IMG/VR virus record: IMGVR_UViG_3300036781_000179
Location: 1-64,000 of that record
Direction: 5' to 3' (one strand)
Source: a virus
DNA length: 64,000 bases
Shown here: in pieces, positions 1 through 7,388 of the stretch
Layout: every line of letters starts with the position of its first letter
How positions within the stretch are numbered: position 1 is the stretch's first letter
Translations under genes and position numbers: made by a program
Notes under the pieces: generated by a model
What the model saw: only the letters and a program-made list of their open reading frames with translations
The model's database searches: none
Told to the model about the DNA's origin: nothing

Positions 1-135
1 GAGCTTGCACCTGAATAGTCACCTGATGAGCTTGCACCTGACTTGTAACCTGATGAGCTTGCACCTGAATAGTCACCTGATGAGCTTGCACCTGAACAGT
101 CACCTGATGAGCTTGCACCTGAACAGTCACCTGAT
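1..135. repeat. 27-bp tandem repeat, five units
   Basis: Five head-to-tail copies of a 27-bp unit start at 1, 28, 55, 82 and 109. They differ at only a few bases and lie in frame inside the minus-strand gene, each unit encoding nine residues (SGDYSGASS type). More copies may lie left of the window. The repeats abut with no spacers. Confidence 0.95.
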
Positions 136-503
136 GAGGTGGTTTCTTTACTCCATTTAACTTTATCAAATGTAAACTTAATGGCTGCTTTTACTAAGCC
201 TGAAAATGTTAATTCAGTATTGATATGTATTTCAGTACACGCTACTTTACTATCATCTGAATGTTTATCCAATTTACCACTACCATCAACAGTAGCAAAA
301 CGGGATGTAGCAGGAGCGTAATAACCTAATACATCTAATGGATATTCACAGTAATGAAACCCTGTTGAGCAAGCCACTGCTTTATCTGTTTTATAATCCT
401 TACCAATTTCGTATTGGTAGTTACGGCACTTTAAATCTTTGTCGAATCCTTTAAAGCCGGAAACAGTTTCAGTTTTTACAACTGGTTCTTTTTTTTTAGT
501 CAT
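1..503 (-). CDS. Repeat-tailed phage protein (DUF7666-like), partial
   Basis: The reading frame starts at ATG 503 and is open to the left edge, so the C-terminus is missing. About 110 residues of an N-terminal domain (GFKGFDKDLKCRNYQYE near the start, then HYCEYPLDVLGYY and DDSKVACTEIHI) are followed by tandem nine-residue repeats of the type SGDYSGASS. From memory this matches a phage family annotated DUF7666, whose members often carry such Gly/Ser/Ala repeat tails; its function is unknown. The repeats resemble a beta-solenoid or low-complexity tail, with the third and fourth positions varying (DY, DC, YK). It is the last visible gene of the leftward block. Confidence 0.75.
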   Translation of the reverse strand, partial: MTKKKEPVVKTETVSGFKGFDKDLKCRNYQYEIGKDYKTDKAVACSTGFHYCEYPLDVLGYYAPATSRFATVDGSGKLDKHSDDSKVACTEIHINTELTFSGLVKAAIKFTFDKVKWSKETTSSGDCSGASSSGDCSGASSSGDYSGASSSGYKSGASSSGDYSGAS

Positions 504-660
504 TTTTTGTCAAGTTTTATATTATGATTTTAATTATTCCTTTAACCAAATTTTACTGTTATAAATTGCTTTAACCTGTACCTGCCTGCATCTTGTGCAA
601 CGCCTTTTAACATGGTTTACTGACACAAAGTTATGACCGAACACAAAACATAAGAACCTT

Positions 661-867
661 TTAAACCCCTCCATACATCAATGCCTCCTTATATCTTGAT
701 AATAGTTGTCGTCTATGTTCTATCAGTCTGTAAATGATGGCTTGATACCTGTTAAAGGTGGCATGGTCAATACATTCTATAGCCATGTTACACATGCATT
801 CAGCCCTATGGATAATGGTGTTTGTTTGGCTATCCTTTGTTTGGTATTCGGTTAGTAAGTGGTTCAT
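661..867 (-). CDS. Small hypothetical protein (68 aa)
   Basis: The ATG start at 867 lies 7 bases after the stop of the methyltransferase-like gene upstream, so the two are probably co-transcribed. The product is predicted mostly helical, with three Cys/His-containing stretches (HRAECMCNMAIECIDH) that could bind metal or simply pack a helical bundle. I recognise no family. A gap of about 150 bases separates it from the repeat protein downstream. Confidence 0.6.
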   Translation of the reverse strand: MNHLLTEYQTKDSQTNTIIHRAECMCNMAIECIDHATFNRYQAIIYRLIEHRRQLLSRYKEALMYGGV

Positions 868-874
868 GGGTTAG

Positions 875-1489
875 TTAATTATTTGCTTCAAAAAATGCTT
901 TAGCGAATCCTTGAGAACACATTGATCTTAAATCGGCATCCGTTTTTATACTATCCTTAGCCCATTGAAATTCAGGTATCAAGTCAACTGCTGATTTATG
1001 TAAGTAAACCAGTCCCGGCTTTGATCTTCCCGGCCTTATATACAAATCTAATTTGGGAACAGATTGCCACATTTTATATTTATACTTAGGTATCTTAAAA
1101 TTACCCCATAATGCTGTTTTTTTAGTCCATGGGCTACCAAATTGCCAAGGTTGATAAACGTATTTAGGGTTACCTATTTGTTCTTTTAACCTGCCATTAT
1201 AAGGATTTTCTAATACCCAAAATACAGGATTTGCCTCTTTTATTATTCTCAAACAATGATTAACTAAAAACATTCCTTTTTCAATATCATTAGGCTTATC
1301 AAATCCAGCAGCGGTTGATAAATCGGTACATACAGGATTGGCTATTATACCATAAACATTCTTTGGCGGGTGGTAATTTTCAACGCCAATATCTTTGCCA
1401 ATCATTATAACTTCGTATTCATCTGATTGTTGGTAGAATAAGCTGTCACTGCCTAAATCAGCGCATAAATGAAGTATTAGTTTTTTCAC
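875..1489 (-). CDS. DNA cytosine methyltransferase-like protein, degenerate motif IV
   Basis: The 204-residue protein has the layout of a short C5-cytosine methyltransferase catalytic domain. It has an N-terminal strand (LILHLCADLGSDS), then a motif IV-like segment IIANPVCTDLSTA in which the catalytic Cys is present but the usual Pro before it is Val, and a motif VI-like WVLENPYNGRL. The target-recognition region is very short. The start is GTG at 1489, 3 bases after the preceding stop. It could be an active phage methylase, a base-hypermodification enzyme or a non-catalytic SAM-binding relative. It sits in a block with a canonical C5 methyltransferase at 1717-2346. Confidence 0.7.
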   Translation of the reverse strand: MKKLILHLCADLGSDSLFYQQSDEYEVIMIGKDIGVENYHPPKNVYGIIANPVCTDLSTAAGFDKPNDIEKGMFLVNHCLRIIKEANPVFWVLENPYNGRLKEQIGNPKYVYQPWQFGSPWTKKTALWGNFKIPKYKYKMWQSVPKLDLYIRPGRSKPGLVYLHKSAVDLIPEFQWAKDSIKTDADLRSMCSQGFAKAFFEANN

Positions 1490-1492
1490 TTG

Positions 1493-1651
1493 TTACTTCC
1501 CTTTCTTTGCTTGCTCTGTAGCCAAGTGTTCAATGTATCCCTTTGAGGTCTTGTGACCCTTCTGTATTGCCTGTACACCTAATTCATCTAATACTGTTTG
1601 ATTAAGATGTATTAGTTTACCCTTCCTTTTTTCACTGTCGTTTTCTGCCAT
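1493..1651 (-). CDS. Ribbon-helix-helix-like small regulator (52 aa)
   Basis: I place the start at ATG 1651 (MAENDSEKRKGK). An in-frame TTG at 1678 lies inside the promoter -7 box and cannot be the start. The layout is that of a CopG/Arc-type DNA-binding protein: a basic N-terminus, a short strand (GKLIHLNQ), then two helices around a turn (VLDELGVQAIQKGHKTSKGYIEHLATEQ). It has its own promoter, nearly identical to that of the main leftward operon, so it may autoregulate and control that operon. The fold call rests on pattern only. Confidence 0.6.
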   Translation of the reverse strand: MAENDSEKRKGKLIHLNQTVLDELGVQAIQKGHKTSKGYIEHLATEQAKKGK

Positions 1652-1675
1652 TTTCTTTTGTTTTAATTGATATAT

Positions 1676-1706
1676 CAAAGATATAAAGTATATCTCATAT
1701 ACACAA
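1676..1706 (-). promoter_or_regulatory. Leftward promoter with conserved spacer (copy 1)
   Basis: On the minus strand there is TTG (1704-1706), a 20-base spacer, then TATCTTTG (1676-1683), matching the Bacteroidota -33/-7 pattern. The spacer is nearly identical to the one at 9006-9036, including the AT-rich run ATATACTTTATAT. Such a conserved spacer suggests an operator bound by a shared regulator. Confidence 0.75.
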
Positions 1707-1716
1707 GTGTTTTGTG

Positions 1717-2346
1717 TTATTTATTTAATGTTTTTAAAAATTGTTGTCCAATATATTTTGTGTACTGGGGTGGGATGCTTTGAGCCAATCCGTAACAATC
1801 CATCCAATGACATCCAGTAAAGTCTCTAACGATATTAACACCGGGAAAATGACCTACGTACTGTATAAATTCTCCTTCTTTAGGCATCCTACCCATTTTT
1901 GCGTTTTTTGCTACGTGCTTTAAATGTAATGGCTGTGGCAAGTTCCAATTAGTTTCAAACAGTCTATGCCTATAGGTAGGTAAATCAAACATTGCACCAC
2001 ATAACACTACTGGGTTTATTAACGGAGATTTAGGAACGTTTTCAAGGACATATGGCTTACCCACCTTTATTAGTGCTGCTCTCGTGGCCTGAACTAAATC
2101 GGGATATTCTTTTCCCATTAACCTAAACTGATACGAACTTTGCGAGTACTTTTGACATGGAGGGGATGCATGTATGAGATCATACTTATGCCCACAAGCC
2201 AATAGAAACTCAATAGCGTCATCCTGTACCACTTTACCCCAATGTCTTGGTTGTAGGTCAATATCTACACCCATCACATCAAATCCAGCCTGATAATATC
2301 CGTAACCGGCACCGCCTTGACAGCAAAATAAATCCAATACTCTCAT
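1717..2346 (-). CDS. C5-cytosine DNA methyltransferase
   Basis: A 209-residue class I SAM methyltransferase. Motif I is LDLFCCQGGAGYGYYQAGF at the N-terminus, followed by an acidic motif II (GVDID), the catalytic HASPPCQKYS (motif IV, Pro-Pro-Cys), LENVPKSPL (motif VI, Glu-Asn-Val) and YRHRLFETN (motif VIII). The target-recognition region is minimal, as in many small phage enzymes. It transfers methyl from SAM to cytosine C5 in DNA, probably to protect phage DNA from host restriction. The start overlaps the preceding stop (ATGA), so translation is coupled. Confidence 0.88.
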   Translation of the reverse strand: MRVLDLFCCQGGAGYGYYQAGFDVMGVDIDLQPRHWGKVVQDDAIEFLLACGHKYDLIHASPPCQKYSQSSYQFRLMGKEYPDLVQATRAALIKVGKPYVLENVPKSPLINPVVLCGAMFDLPTYRHRLFETNWNLPQPLHLKHVAKNAKMGRMPKEGEFIQYVGHFPGVNIVRDFTGCHWMDCYGLAQSIPPQYTKYIGQQFLKTLNK

Positions 2347-2549
2347 AATTCACTACATTTATCTAAAATTTCACAATTAAAAAGTTTCTGCCATTTAACA
2401 GCAGTATCACTGATATGAAACATGTTACCCCGTTGTTTCTTTACCATATACCAAAACTTGTATTTCCATATATGGAGTTGTATAAATAGGGTGCAACTGT
2501 ACTCATTTATATATTTTGAGTTGTTTACTGTTATTTGGTAAGTTTTCAT
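2343..2549 (-). CDS. Small hypothetical protein (68 aa)
   Basis: This gene sits between the C5 methyltransferase (4-base ATGA overlap at its 3' end) and the next upstream gene (shared base at 2549). The product is basic and aromatic-rich (LHIWKYKFWYMVKKQR). I recognise no family. Tight packing on both sides supports a real gene. Confidence 0.55.
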   Translation of the reverse strand: MKTYQITVNNSKYINEYSCTLFIQLHIWKYKFWYMVKKQRGNMFHISDTAVKWQKLFNCEILDKCSEL

Positions 2550-2746
2550 TAGTGAAAGGAATCTAATTGATTAATTCGGTTTCTTAAATAATCCACTTCG
2601 CCTGATAATTGGTTTAATTTGCTTATGAGTAGTCTTACAATATCTGTTAATCCGTCATCTCTTAGGCTATTGTTTTCTTCTTCTGAAAGCCATTTTAATG
2701 ACTCTTTTGCGTCATTTGAGGCTGGCTGTGGTGTAATCTTTTCCAT
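2549..2746 (-). CDS. Small coiled-coil hypothetical protein (65 aa)
   Basis: An acidic N-terminal half is followed by a heptad-like C-terminal half (IVRLLISKLNQLSGEVDYLRNRI), suggesting a short coiled-coil oligomer. The start overlaps the preceding stop as TAATG, showing translational coupling. The function is unknown. Confidence 0.6.
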   Translation of the reverse strand: MEKITPQPASNDAKESLKWLSEEENNSLRDDGLTDIVRLLISKLNQLSGEVDYLRNRINQLDSFH

Positions 2747-3018
2747 TATTTATTTCTGTTTTTAAATCGGTTTATAAAACTGTTAGGGTCAGCAAGTAAT
2801 TCCTGTTTCCTTTTTTCAAGTTCTGCCTTACGTTCATCTTCTGTTACATACTGGTCACAAAAACTATCAGAACTAAATGTTGTATGCCACACCCCGCACA
2901 CTATTGATTTATCAAACTGCATAGCGTAACCACAGGTCTTACAAGTACGCCAACCATTGAACTTAAAAAACATTTGTGCCTGTTTTTCTTGTAATTCAAA
3001 ATCTTCATCGTCGCTCAT
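2746..3018 (-). CDS. Zinc-ribbon-like small protein (90 aa)
   Basis: The centre holds CKTCGYAMQFDKSIVCGVWH and a later Cys in DSFCDQ, a plausible four-Cys zinc-binding site. The N-terminus is acidic and the C-terminus is basic and helical (KAELEKRKQELL). It is probably a nucleic-acid- or protein-binding early protein. Its 3' end overlaps the next gene by one base. Confidence 0.6.
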   Translation of the reverse strand: MSDDEDFELQEKQAQMFFKFNGWRTCKTCGYAMQFDKSIVCGVWHTTFSSDSFCDQYVTEDERKAELEKRKQELLADPNSFINRFKNRNK

Positions 3019-3039
3019 ATTTCTTTTTGTTTAGTGTGT

Positions 3040-3288
3040 TTATAAATTGGTTTTGTTTTTTCGTTGTTGCTTTCTTCGCTCTTTTCGCGATATTGGAGCT
3101 ATAAAATCCATTTTAAATTCTTTTGGATGCATTATCATCATTGGTTCAATAGGCTTAGGTTGTGCCAACGCCGAAGCATCTTTTGGACTTATTATTTCAA
3201 TCTCAAAACCATTTTTAATAGCTGCGCAAATAGCTTCTGCCAATGATTCATTATTCTTATCGCCAACAATTATTATTTTAGCGTCCAT
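3040..3288 (-). CDS. Small hypothetical protein (82 aa)
   Basis: The N-terminal half alternates hydrophobic strands and a helix (KIIIVGDKNNESLAEAICAAI), resembling a small alpha/beta unit. The C-terminus is strongly basic (SRKERRKQQRKNK), suggesting nucleic-acid contact. There is no family match I can name. It lies in the leftward operon with short gaps on either side. Confidence 0.55.
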   Translation of the reverse strand: MDAKIIIVGDKNNESLAEAICAAIKNGFEIEIISPKDASALAQPKPIEPMMIMHPKEFKMDFIAPISRKERRKQQRKNKTNL

Positions 3289-3315
3289 GTCCTTATTGCT
3301 TTAGTGTATTGCCCT

Positions 3316-3681
3316 TTAAATGGTGTTTTTATCAATTGCTAATCCTTTTTCTATTAAGCCGAATACATCATAGTGCCGTTCAATCAAATAAATCATTGTT
3401 TTGTAACTACAATATCCCTCTTTTATTCCTTTTCTTAAATCTATAAATAAATAGTATTCACTGAAATCTAAATCTTCCATTGTTAGTTCTGAAAGTGGTA
3501 TTAGTAATAATGGCATACCACTATCAATAACGCGTTGCACATTTTCAAACGTTACCTCATCTTGACCCCATTCTTCATGATCCGGCTGTGGGTTTTCACC
3601 CCCTGTGTAAATTAAGTAAGGTCTGTAAAATATTAATCCATACAGTAAATAAGGTGCGATTTGTTTTAATTCTAATTTCAT
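3316..3681 (-). CDS. Hypothetical protein (121 aa)
   Basis: An acidic, probably globular protein with several aromatic residues (YLLYGLIFYRPYLIY, DFSEYYLFIDLRKG). I see no catalytic motif, signal peptide or membrane segment. It is preceded by a non-coding stretch of about 140 bases that separates it from the gene at 3824, so it may begin a transcription unit, although I see no exact TAnnTTTG box there. Confidence 0.55.
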   Translation of the reverse strand: MKLELKQIAPYLLYGLIFYRPYLIYTGGENPQPDHEEWGQDEVTFENVQRVIDSGMPLLLIPLSELTMEDLDFSEYYLFIDLRKGIKEGYCSYKTMIYLIERHYDVFGLIEKGLAIDKNTI

Positions 3682-3823
3682 AATGTTTTAGTTTATGTAT
3701 TGCCCTTGTAACTTGTTCTTTATTTGTTGGTGCATGGGTTTTATTTTAGGGTGTTAACTTCCATTTGTTGTAATTTACAGTACATACATTAGGGATAATT
3801 AGTAATACGTGGATATAAATTCT

Positions 3824-4627
3824 TTAAAAGTAAGTTCCAAACAATTCACTCCCTGACCAACTTTTACCACTTAACAACCGTTCCGCAATTGTCTTAACTG
3901 ATTTGGGTTGATAAAAGGGTTTAAACTTCGGTTGTGATGCATTTGTAAACAGGTACTTTTCTGTTAAATGGTTGTAGCTGGCATTAGGCTTTTTAATAGA
4001 CTTGAAATAATTATAATCCGTTTCGCTGATCTGCACGACATTTTTAATCATCGTTAAACCATAGTCCTGTAGACTATGAAGTAAATCATTGGCGTAAGAA
4101 TAAGATTTAAAGCCTAAAATTTCGGCTGCTTTCCGGCATGACAAGGTAATATTATGATTAACCACCACTTTAGAGCTCCCTATGTGTGCAATTGGTGATT
4201 CCTTATAACTAATAGCTTGTTTTTGTGAATTCGCATTATATTTAAGAACAGAAATGTAAATAAACTGCTTAATATCTTTTATTTTAATCGTGTCGTATTT
4301 GGCACAACTGTTAATCTTACCTATTTTACGCTCCTGTTTATGAGAAACTAATCTAAGGTGTTTACCCTCCTGAACGCAATAGCCTAATTGTAAGGCAAGA
4401 TTTAACTGTTTCCTATACGAACTGTCACTTAATCCAATAAGTAAGCGGAGCGGGGTTAAATTAGCCCTGTAATTAAATATAATCGGGTGTTTAACTATGG
4501 ATGATAACAATTTAGCGAAAGCGTAAGCAATAACATGGTCTTTGCCTAATTTGGCTACCCTTGCGCTTGCTTTACTTGATATGGAAATTGTTTCGTTCAT
4601 CAGTCCAATAAGCATTAAACTCATTGG
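3824..4627 (-). CDS. Putative DNA-binding hypothetical protein
   Basis: The frame can be extended upstream to ATG 4798, but that extension contains a strong minus-strand terminator hairpin (4694-4721). I therefore favour ATG 4627 (MSLMLIGLMNETIS), giving 267 residues. The protein is basic, with helix-turn-helix-like stretches (LIGLSDSSYRKQLNLALQLGY and LSCRKAAEILGFKSYSYANDLL). The second resembles a small winged-helix or RepA-like DNA-binding unit. I recognise no named family, and a role in replication or transcription is inference. Confidence 0.6.
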   Translation of the reverse strand, partial: PMSLMLIGLMNETISISSKASARVAKLGKDHVIAYAFAKLLSSIVKHPIIFNYRANLTPLRLLIGLSDSSYRKQLNLALQLGYCVQEGKHLRLVSHKQERKIGKINSCAKYDTIKIKDIKQFIYISVLKYNANSQKQAISYKESPIAHIGSSKVVVNHNITLSCRKAAEILGFKSYSYANDLLHSLQDYGLTMIKNVVQISETDYNYFKSIKKPNASYNHLTEKYLFTNASQPKFKPFYQPKSVKTIAERLLSGKSWSGSELFGTYF

Positions 4628-4693
4628 CTGCACTTGCTTAAGGTTGCGACTTTTGAGTTCACAATAATACGAAAAATATTTGTAAATAAAAAA

Positions 4694-4721
4694 AGCCCCG
4701 GATTTTGAGTTACCAGAGCCT
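4694..4721 (-). terminator. Intrinsic terminator, leftward
   Basis: On the minus strand a 9-bp stem including G-U pairs (AGGCTCTGG pairing with CCGGGGCT plus one base) closes an 11-base loop and is followed directly by seven T. It ends the unit containing 4786-8964 and implies that the gene at 3824-4627 needs its own promoter. Confidence 0.7.
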
Positions 4722-4785
4722 TTAATATTGTTTAGAACAACCTTAAGCGCTGTAAAGATAACTACAATTGTGCCAAAATTCCAAA

Positions 4786-4980
4786 TTATGCGTACCATTT
4801 CTCTATTTTATCATATAATTCAATTAGAATATTAACTTGATTCAGGGTAAAACCATTGCCTTTAGCTATATCAAAACACAACATTTTAAGTATAGAATCA
4901 GCCGAAATATGGTTACCTTCAACATCACCGTCATTATTCAAGCCCTCGAAATTTTCTTTATACCATTCAAAAGTTTTCAT
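4786..4980 (-). CDS. Small acidic hypothetical protein (64 aa)
   Basis: An acidic, helical small protein starting MKTFEWYKENFEGLNNDGDVEG. The stop is followed by a terminator about 65 bases on, so it appears to be the last gene of its transcription unit. It has no recognised domain. Confidence 0.55.
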   Translation of the reverse strand: MKTFEWYKENFEGLNNDGDVEGNHISADSILKMLCFDIAKGNGFTLNQVNILIELYDKIEKWYA

Positions 4981-4985
4981 AATGA

Positions 4986-5150
4986 TTAATATTTATCGTA
5001 ATAGTAATATTGCCCTGAATGCCCCCAAGTTAAAACGGCTGCCATAAGGATAGTAAATAGTATTAAACAAACAACCAATTGATCTTGTTCATTGGCATAC
5101 CCCGCTAACACTCTTTTGAAAGCATGGGGGATTAGAGTTAGTTTTTTCAT
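4986..5150 (-). CDS. Small single-pass membrane protein (54 aa), paralogue A
   Basis: ATG at 5150, stop at 4986. The basic N-terminal part (HAFKRVLAGYANEQDQ) is followed by one transmembrane segment (LVVCLILFTILMAAVLTW) and a tyrosine-rich tail (GQYYYYDKY). A second gene at 7687-7848 has the same plan and similar residues (DQ before the membrane segment, QGYYY after it), so the two look like paralogues. A role at the host inner membrane early in infection is inference. Confidence 0.65.
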   Translation of the reverse strand: MKKLTLIPHAFKRVLAGYANEQDQLVVCLILFTILMAAVLTWGHSGQYYYYDKY

Positions 5151-5154
5151 TGTT

Positions 5155-5409
5155 TTAAAGTTTGAATATCTCTAAATCTGTTTTATCTTGCTCCAATTTA
5201 TTTTTTATAGAGTTATACAGTCGTTTATATGGTTCTGAATATCCCTGAATAGTTGAACTACTTGCATCATATGGCAATTGTCTTCCTATTTTTATATCTG
5301 GTTTGTCAATTATTTTGACATTTAACCAAATCTCCCGGCTTCTGTCAATTAATTCAATATCCCAAATATCTTTTGTTTCTACTAAATTACCCTCGATTAT
5401 TATTTTCAT
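5155..5409 (-). CDS. Small hypothetical protein (84 aa)
   Basis: An N-terminal strand-rich part (KIIIEGNLVETKDIWDIELI) is followed by a helical, charged C-terminus (YNSIKNKLEQDKTDLEIF). It has no recognisable family. It lies 4 bases upstream of the membrane-protein gene at 4986-5150, consistent with co-transcription. Confidence 0.55.
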   Translation of the reverse strand: MKIIIEGNLVETKDIWDIELIDRSREIWLNVKIIDKPDIKIGRQLPYDASSSTIQGYSEPYKRLYNSIKNKLEQDKTDLEIFKL

Positions 5410-5484
5410 GTTATAAGTTATTTATCTTTGATTTAAGGCGGTTTACAGCCTGTGTAATTAATTATTAATTGTTTTGTGATGTGG

Positions 5485-5787
5485 TTAAACAATTCTTACA
5501 AGTTGACCTAAATCATTATAGGCGTTATATTCTTCTTCAGAAATATTATACCAGTATCCTAATGATTCGTGTTTGGTCTGATAAATACTTTCTCCCTTGT
5601 TAATAATTTGGTCAATAACATCAACTTTGATATATCCGTTATTATCAGCCATTTCTTTTAACTTTTTAATTAGTTTAAATTCCCAACTTTCATGTATGCC
5701 ATTTGCTGATATGGCATCAATTAGAAATTCATCATTAAAAGAATCTTCTCCGTATGATGATTCAAAAAGTTCTTTAAATGTTTTCAT
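5485..5787 (-). CDS. Small acidic hypothetical protein (100 aa)
   Basis: An acidic helical protein (MKTFKELFESSYGEDSFNDEF). It begins with the same MKTF start as the 4786-4980 product, but I see no further similarity. Its start overlaps the previous stop by 4 bases. The function is unknown. Confidence 0.55.
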   Translation of the reverse strand: MKTFKELFESSYGEDSFNDEFLIDAISANGIHESWEFKLIKKLKEMADNNGYIKVDVIDQIINKGESIYQTKHESLGYWYNISEEEYNAYNDLGQLVRIV

Positions 5788-6005
5788 GCTGTTATTGTTA
5801 AATTTATCTTACCTAATAATTCTTTGTACACCTCTAAATAGTTTAATCCAGATTCTTTGCAAAGTTTTTCAAACTTATTTGCAGCTAACCTGTCTCTGCG
5901 TTTCCAGCTCTGATGCTCTTTAGAAGTTTCGCTCTGTGGTTCTTCCAAAGATAGATTAGACCACTTATTATAAGCTTTTACTATTTCTTTTGAATACTTT
6001 TCCAT
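5784..6005 (-). CDS. Small helical hypothetical protein (73 aa)
   Basis: I choose ATG 6005 rather than the in-frame TTG at 6017, because the upstream stop lies at 6014-6016 and the ATG follows it closely. The product is charged and helical (KEIVKAYNKWSNLSLEEPQSE, then RRDRLAANKFEKLCKE). No family is recognised. It overlaps the next gene by 4 bases. Confidence 0.55.
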   Translation of the reverse strand: MEKYSKEIVKAYNKWSNLSLEEPQSETSKEHQSWKRRDRLAANKFEKLCKESGLNYLEVYKELLGKINLTITA

Positions 6006-6013
6006 CTTTTTAA

Positions 6014-6196
6014 TCAATTATAAAGTATGTTTAACTGTTCTGTTACTTCCTGTAATAGGGGTTCAAAGTGTTGAGGGGTGTAAGTACCTGATAACTGGTT
6101 AAAGATTATCTTTGTTCTTAACTTGATAGCCAAGTTCATAAAGTGATACAAGGGCATAGCCCCTTCAGGTTGGATTAATATAAATTGCTGTTTCAT
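6014..6196 (-). CDS. Small hypothetical protein (60 aa)
   Basis: ATG 6196 (MKQQFILIQPEGAMPLY) is a better start than the in-frame TTG at 6217, which would overlap the small frame upstream. The product looks like a compact alpha/beta unit of about 60 residues (NLAIKLRTKIIFNQLSGTY). No function can be assigned. Confidence 0.5.
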   Translation of the reverse strand: MKQQFILIQPEGAMPLYHFMNLAIKLRTKIIFNQLSGTYTPQHFEPLLQEVTEQLNILYN

Positions 6197-6213
6197 GTTA
6201 GTGGTTTTATGTC

Positions 6214-6300
6214 TCAATTTGCCGTATCCCGGTAATTTAACTTGTTTCCTAACTTTATGGTAATTATTTTACCGCCAATTGTTTTTATAGATTTTATCAT
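6214..6300 (-). CDS. Possible very small protein (28 aa)
   Basis: ATG 6300 follows the preceding gene's stop directly, and the frame ends at TGA 6214. The peptide is basic and hydrophobic (MIKSIKTIGGKIITIKLGN). Only its operon position supports it. Confidence 0.3.
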   Translation of the reverse strand: MIKSIKTIGGKIITIKLGNKLNYRDTAN

Positions 6301-6301
6301 T

Positions 6302-6517
6302 TTATTTGGCTCTAAAAACAGTGTAATAAATTGAACCGTGTTCTTCTTTGATTCTAAGTTTATACCCATTAGGTAAATCAAAGTCAGAGGTGTTATAAGC
6401 CTGTTGAATGAACGAATCTATTTCGCCCATATCTTTTAGGTCAGAATAATTTTCGTTTATTACAGAGGCTATAAATGGCTTGTATTGGCTTTCTGTTGTT
6501 GCTATTAATGCGCTCAT
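6302..6517 (-). CDS. Small hypothetical protein (71 aa)
   Basis: ATG 6517. An N-terminal helix is followed by an acidic middle (NENYSDLKDMGEIDSFIQQAY) and a strand-rich C-terminus (YKLRIKEEHGSIYYTVFRAK). I recognise no family. Confidence 0.5.
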   Translation of the reverse strand: MSALIATTESQYKPFIASVINENYSDLKDMGEIDSFIQQAYNTSDFDLPNGYKLRIKEEHGSIYYTVFRAK

Positions 6518-6551
6518 GGTTTTTAAAGTTTAAAAGGTTAATAAAATGGCG

Positions 6552-6650
6552 TTAAATACACCACATAATAATACTTACAATAGCTAAAACTGCACCTATG
6601 CATATGATAGCGTTTATTGGGGTGAAAATTTCTATTGATTCTGTTTTCAT
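6552..6650 (-). CDS. Small membrane protein (32 aa)
   Basis: ATG 6650 to TAA 6552. A short acidic head (MKTESIEIFTPIN) precedes a single transmembrane segment (AIICIGAVLAIVSIIMWCI). It lies in order between neighbouring minus-strand genes. A longer frame on the same strand at 6538-6732 overlaps the gene at 6692 and looks like a shadow, so I prefer this one. Confidence 0.5.
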   Translation of the reverse strand: MKTESIEIFTPINAIICIGAVLAIVSIIMWCI

Positions 6651-6691
6651 AATTTCTAATTTTTATTTTGTGTTGCGCTGATAGGGGTTGG

Positions 6692-6937
6692 TTATCCGTG
6701 TATAAAGTCAGCAATATAGTATGGCCATCCACCTTTTGTACCCGCTGTGCAATTAAGCATGTTATAGTTCTTATCGTTTACAGTTGTTTTTAGAGGTCTT
6801 TTATATTCTCCAAATGAAATATTAATAGTGTAAACAACTTCTCCATTTTTATCTAAAACGTCGACCATATCACCTTCTTTAAAATCGACCGCTTTTAAAT
6901 TTTTTAATTCTTTCCTTGATACTGTTATAAGCGACAT
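6692..6937 (-). CDS. Small beta-rich hypothetical protein (81 aa)
   Basis: The product alternates short strands (MSLITVSRKELKNLKAVDF, GDMVDVLDKNGEVVYTINI), suggesting a small barrel such as an SH3-like fold. It ends with a Gly/aromatic motif (KGGWPYYIADFIHG). No family name can be given. Confidence 0.5.
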   Translation of the reverse strand: MSLITVSRKELKNLKAVDFKEGDMVDVLDKNGEVVYTINISFGEYKRPLKTTVNDKNYNMLNCTAGTKGGWPYYIADFIHG

Positions 6938-6967
6938 GATAATTTGATAATTGTTATTAATGATTAA

Positions 6968-7156
6968 TTAAACTGTTTTATTTTTTTCATTAAAGAACTT
7001 TTCTGCTAAATACACGCAATCCGCTATGGATTGTATTTCGTTTTTACCTGATATAGCATAAAGCCTAAACTGCATTCCTATTTTATTAAACAATGGCATT
7101 AGATGATCAGGTACATCTATATCGCCATTATTGTCTGCTACGTTCCAGTTTTCCAT
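6968..7156 (-). CDS. Small hypothetical protein (62 aa)
   Basis: An acidic helical protein (MENWNVADNNGDIDVPDHL, then ADCVYLAEKFFNEK). It lies 2 bases after the stop of the upstream gene at 7159, consistent with co-translation. The function is unknown. Confidence 0.5.
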   Translation of the reverse strand: MENWNVADNNGDIDVPDHLMPLFNKIGMQFRLYAISGKNEIQSIADCVYLAEKFFNEKNKTV

Positions 7157-7158
7157 AA

Positions 7159-7365
7159 TTAAAATAATCTTTTATCTTTTATTAAATAATGTTTAGTTTG
7201 TTTACCATGGTGCGACCAAACAACCCACATATCCATATTTTCATCGTAAAAAGCATCAGTATTGAATACATTATTTTTAGGTAATTCATTACGTTTATTT
7301 GCTTTGAAGCCTGAATGATCAATACCATCAAAACCCTTTACTGTAATATATTCGCCTGTTTTCAT
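7159..7365 (-). CDS. Small hypothetical protein (68 aa)
   Basis: A strand-rich product with several Trp and His residues (MDMWVVWSHHGKQTKHYLI). I see no known motif or membrane segment. It is closely spaced with its neighbours in the leftward operon. Confidence 0.5.
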   Translation of the reverse strand: MKTGEYITVKGFDGIDHSGFKANKRNELPKNNVFNTDAFYDENMDMWVVWSHHGKQTKHYLIKDKRLF

Positions 7366-7388
7366 GTTTTTAATTGTTATTGTGTTGA

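Noticed and set aside
1-135. CRISPR-like repeat array
   Set aside because: The five 27-bp units abut without spacers and encode nine residues each inside a protein gene, so they are a coding tandem repeat.
139-321. 60-codon frame on the plus strand
   Set aside because: It lies opposite the partial DUF7666-like gene, which has stronger support (start context and in-frame repeats).
542-613. 23-codon minus-strand frame after the gene at 661
   Set aside because: It is very short, has no clear coupling to its neighbours and has no recognisable feature, so I left it out.
6538-6732. 64-codon minus-strand frame
   Set aside because: It overlaps the gene at 6692 and has an implausible basic/aromatic composition. 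A shorter frame at 6552-6650 encodes a membrane protein and fits better.
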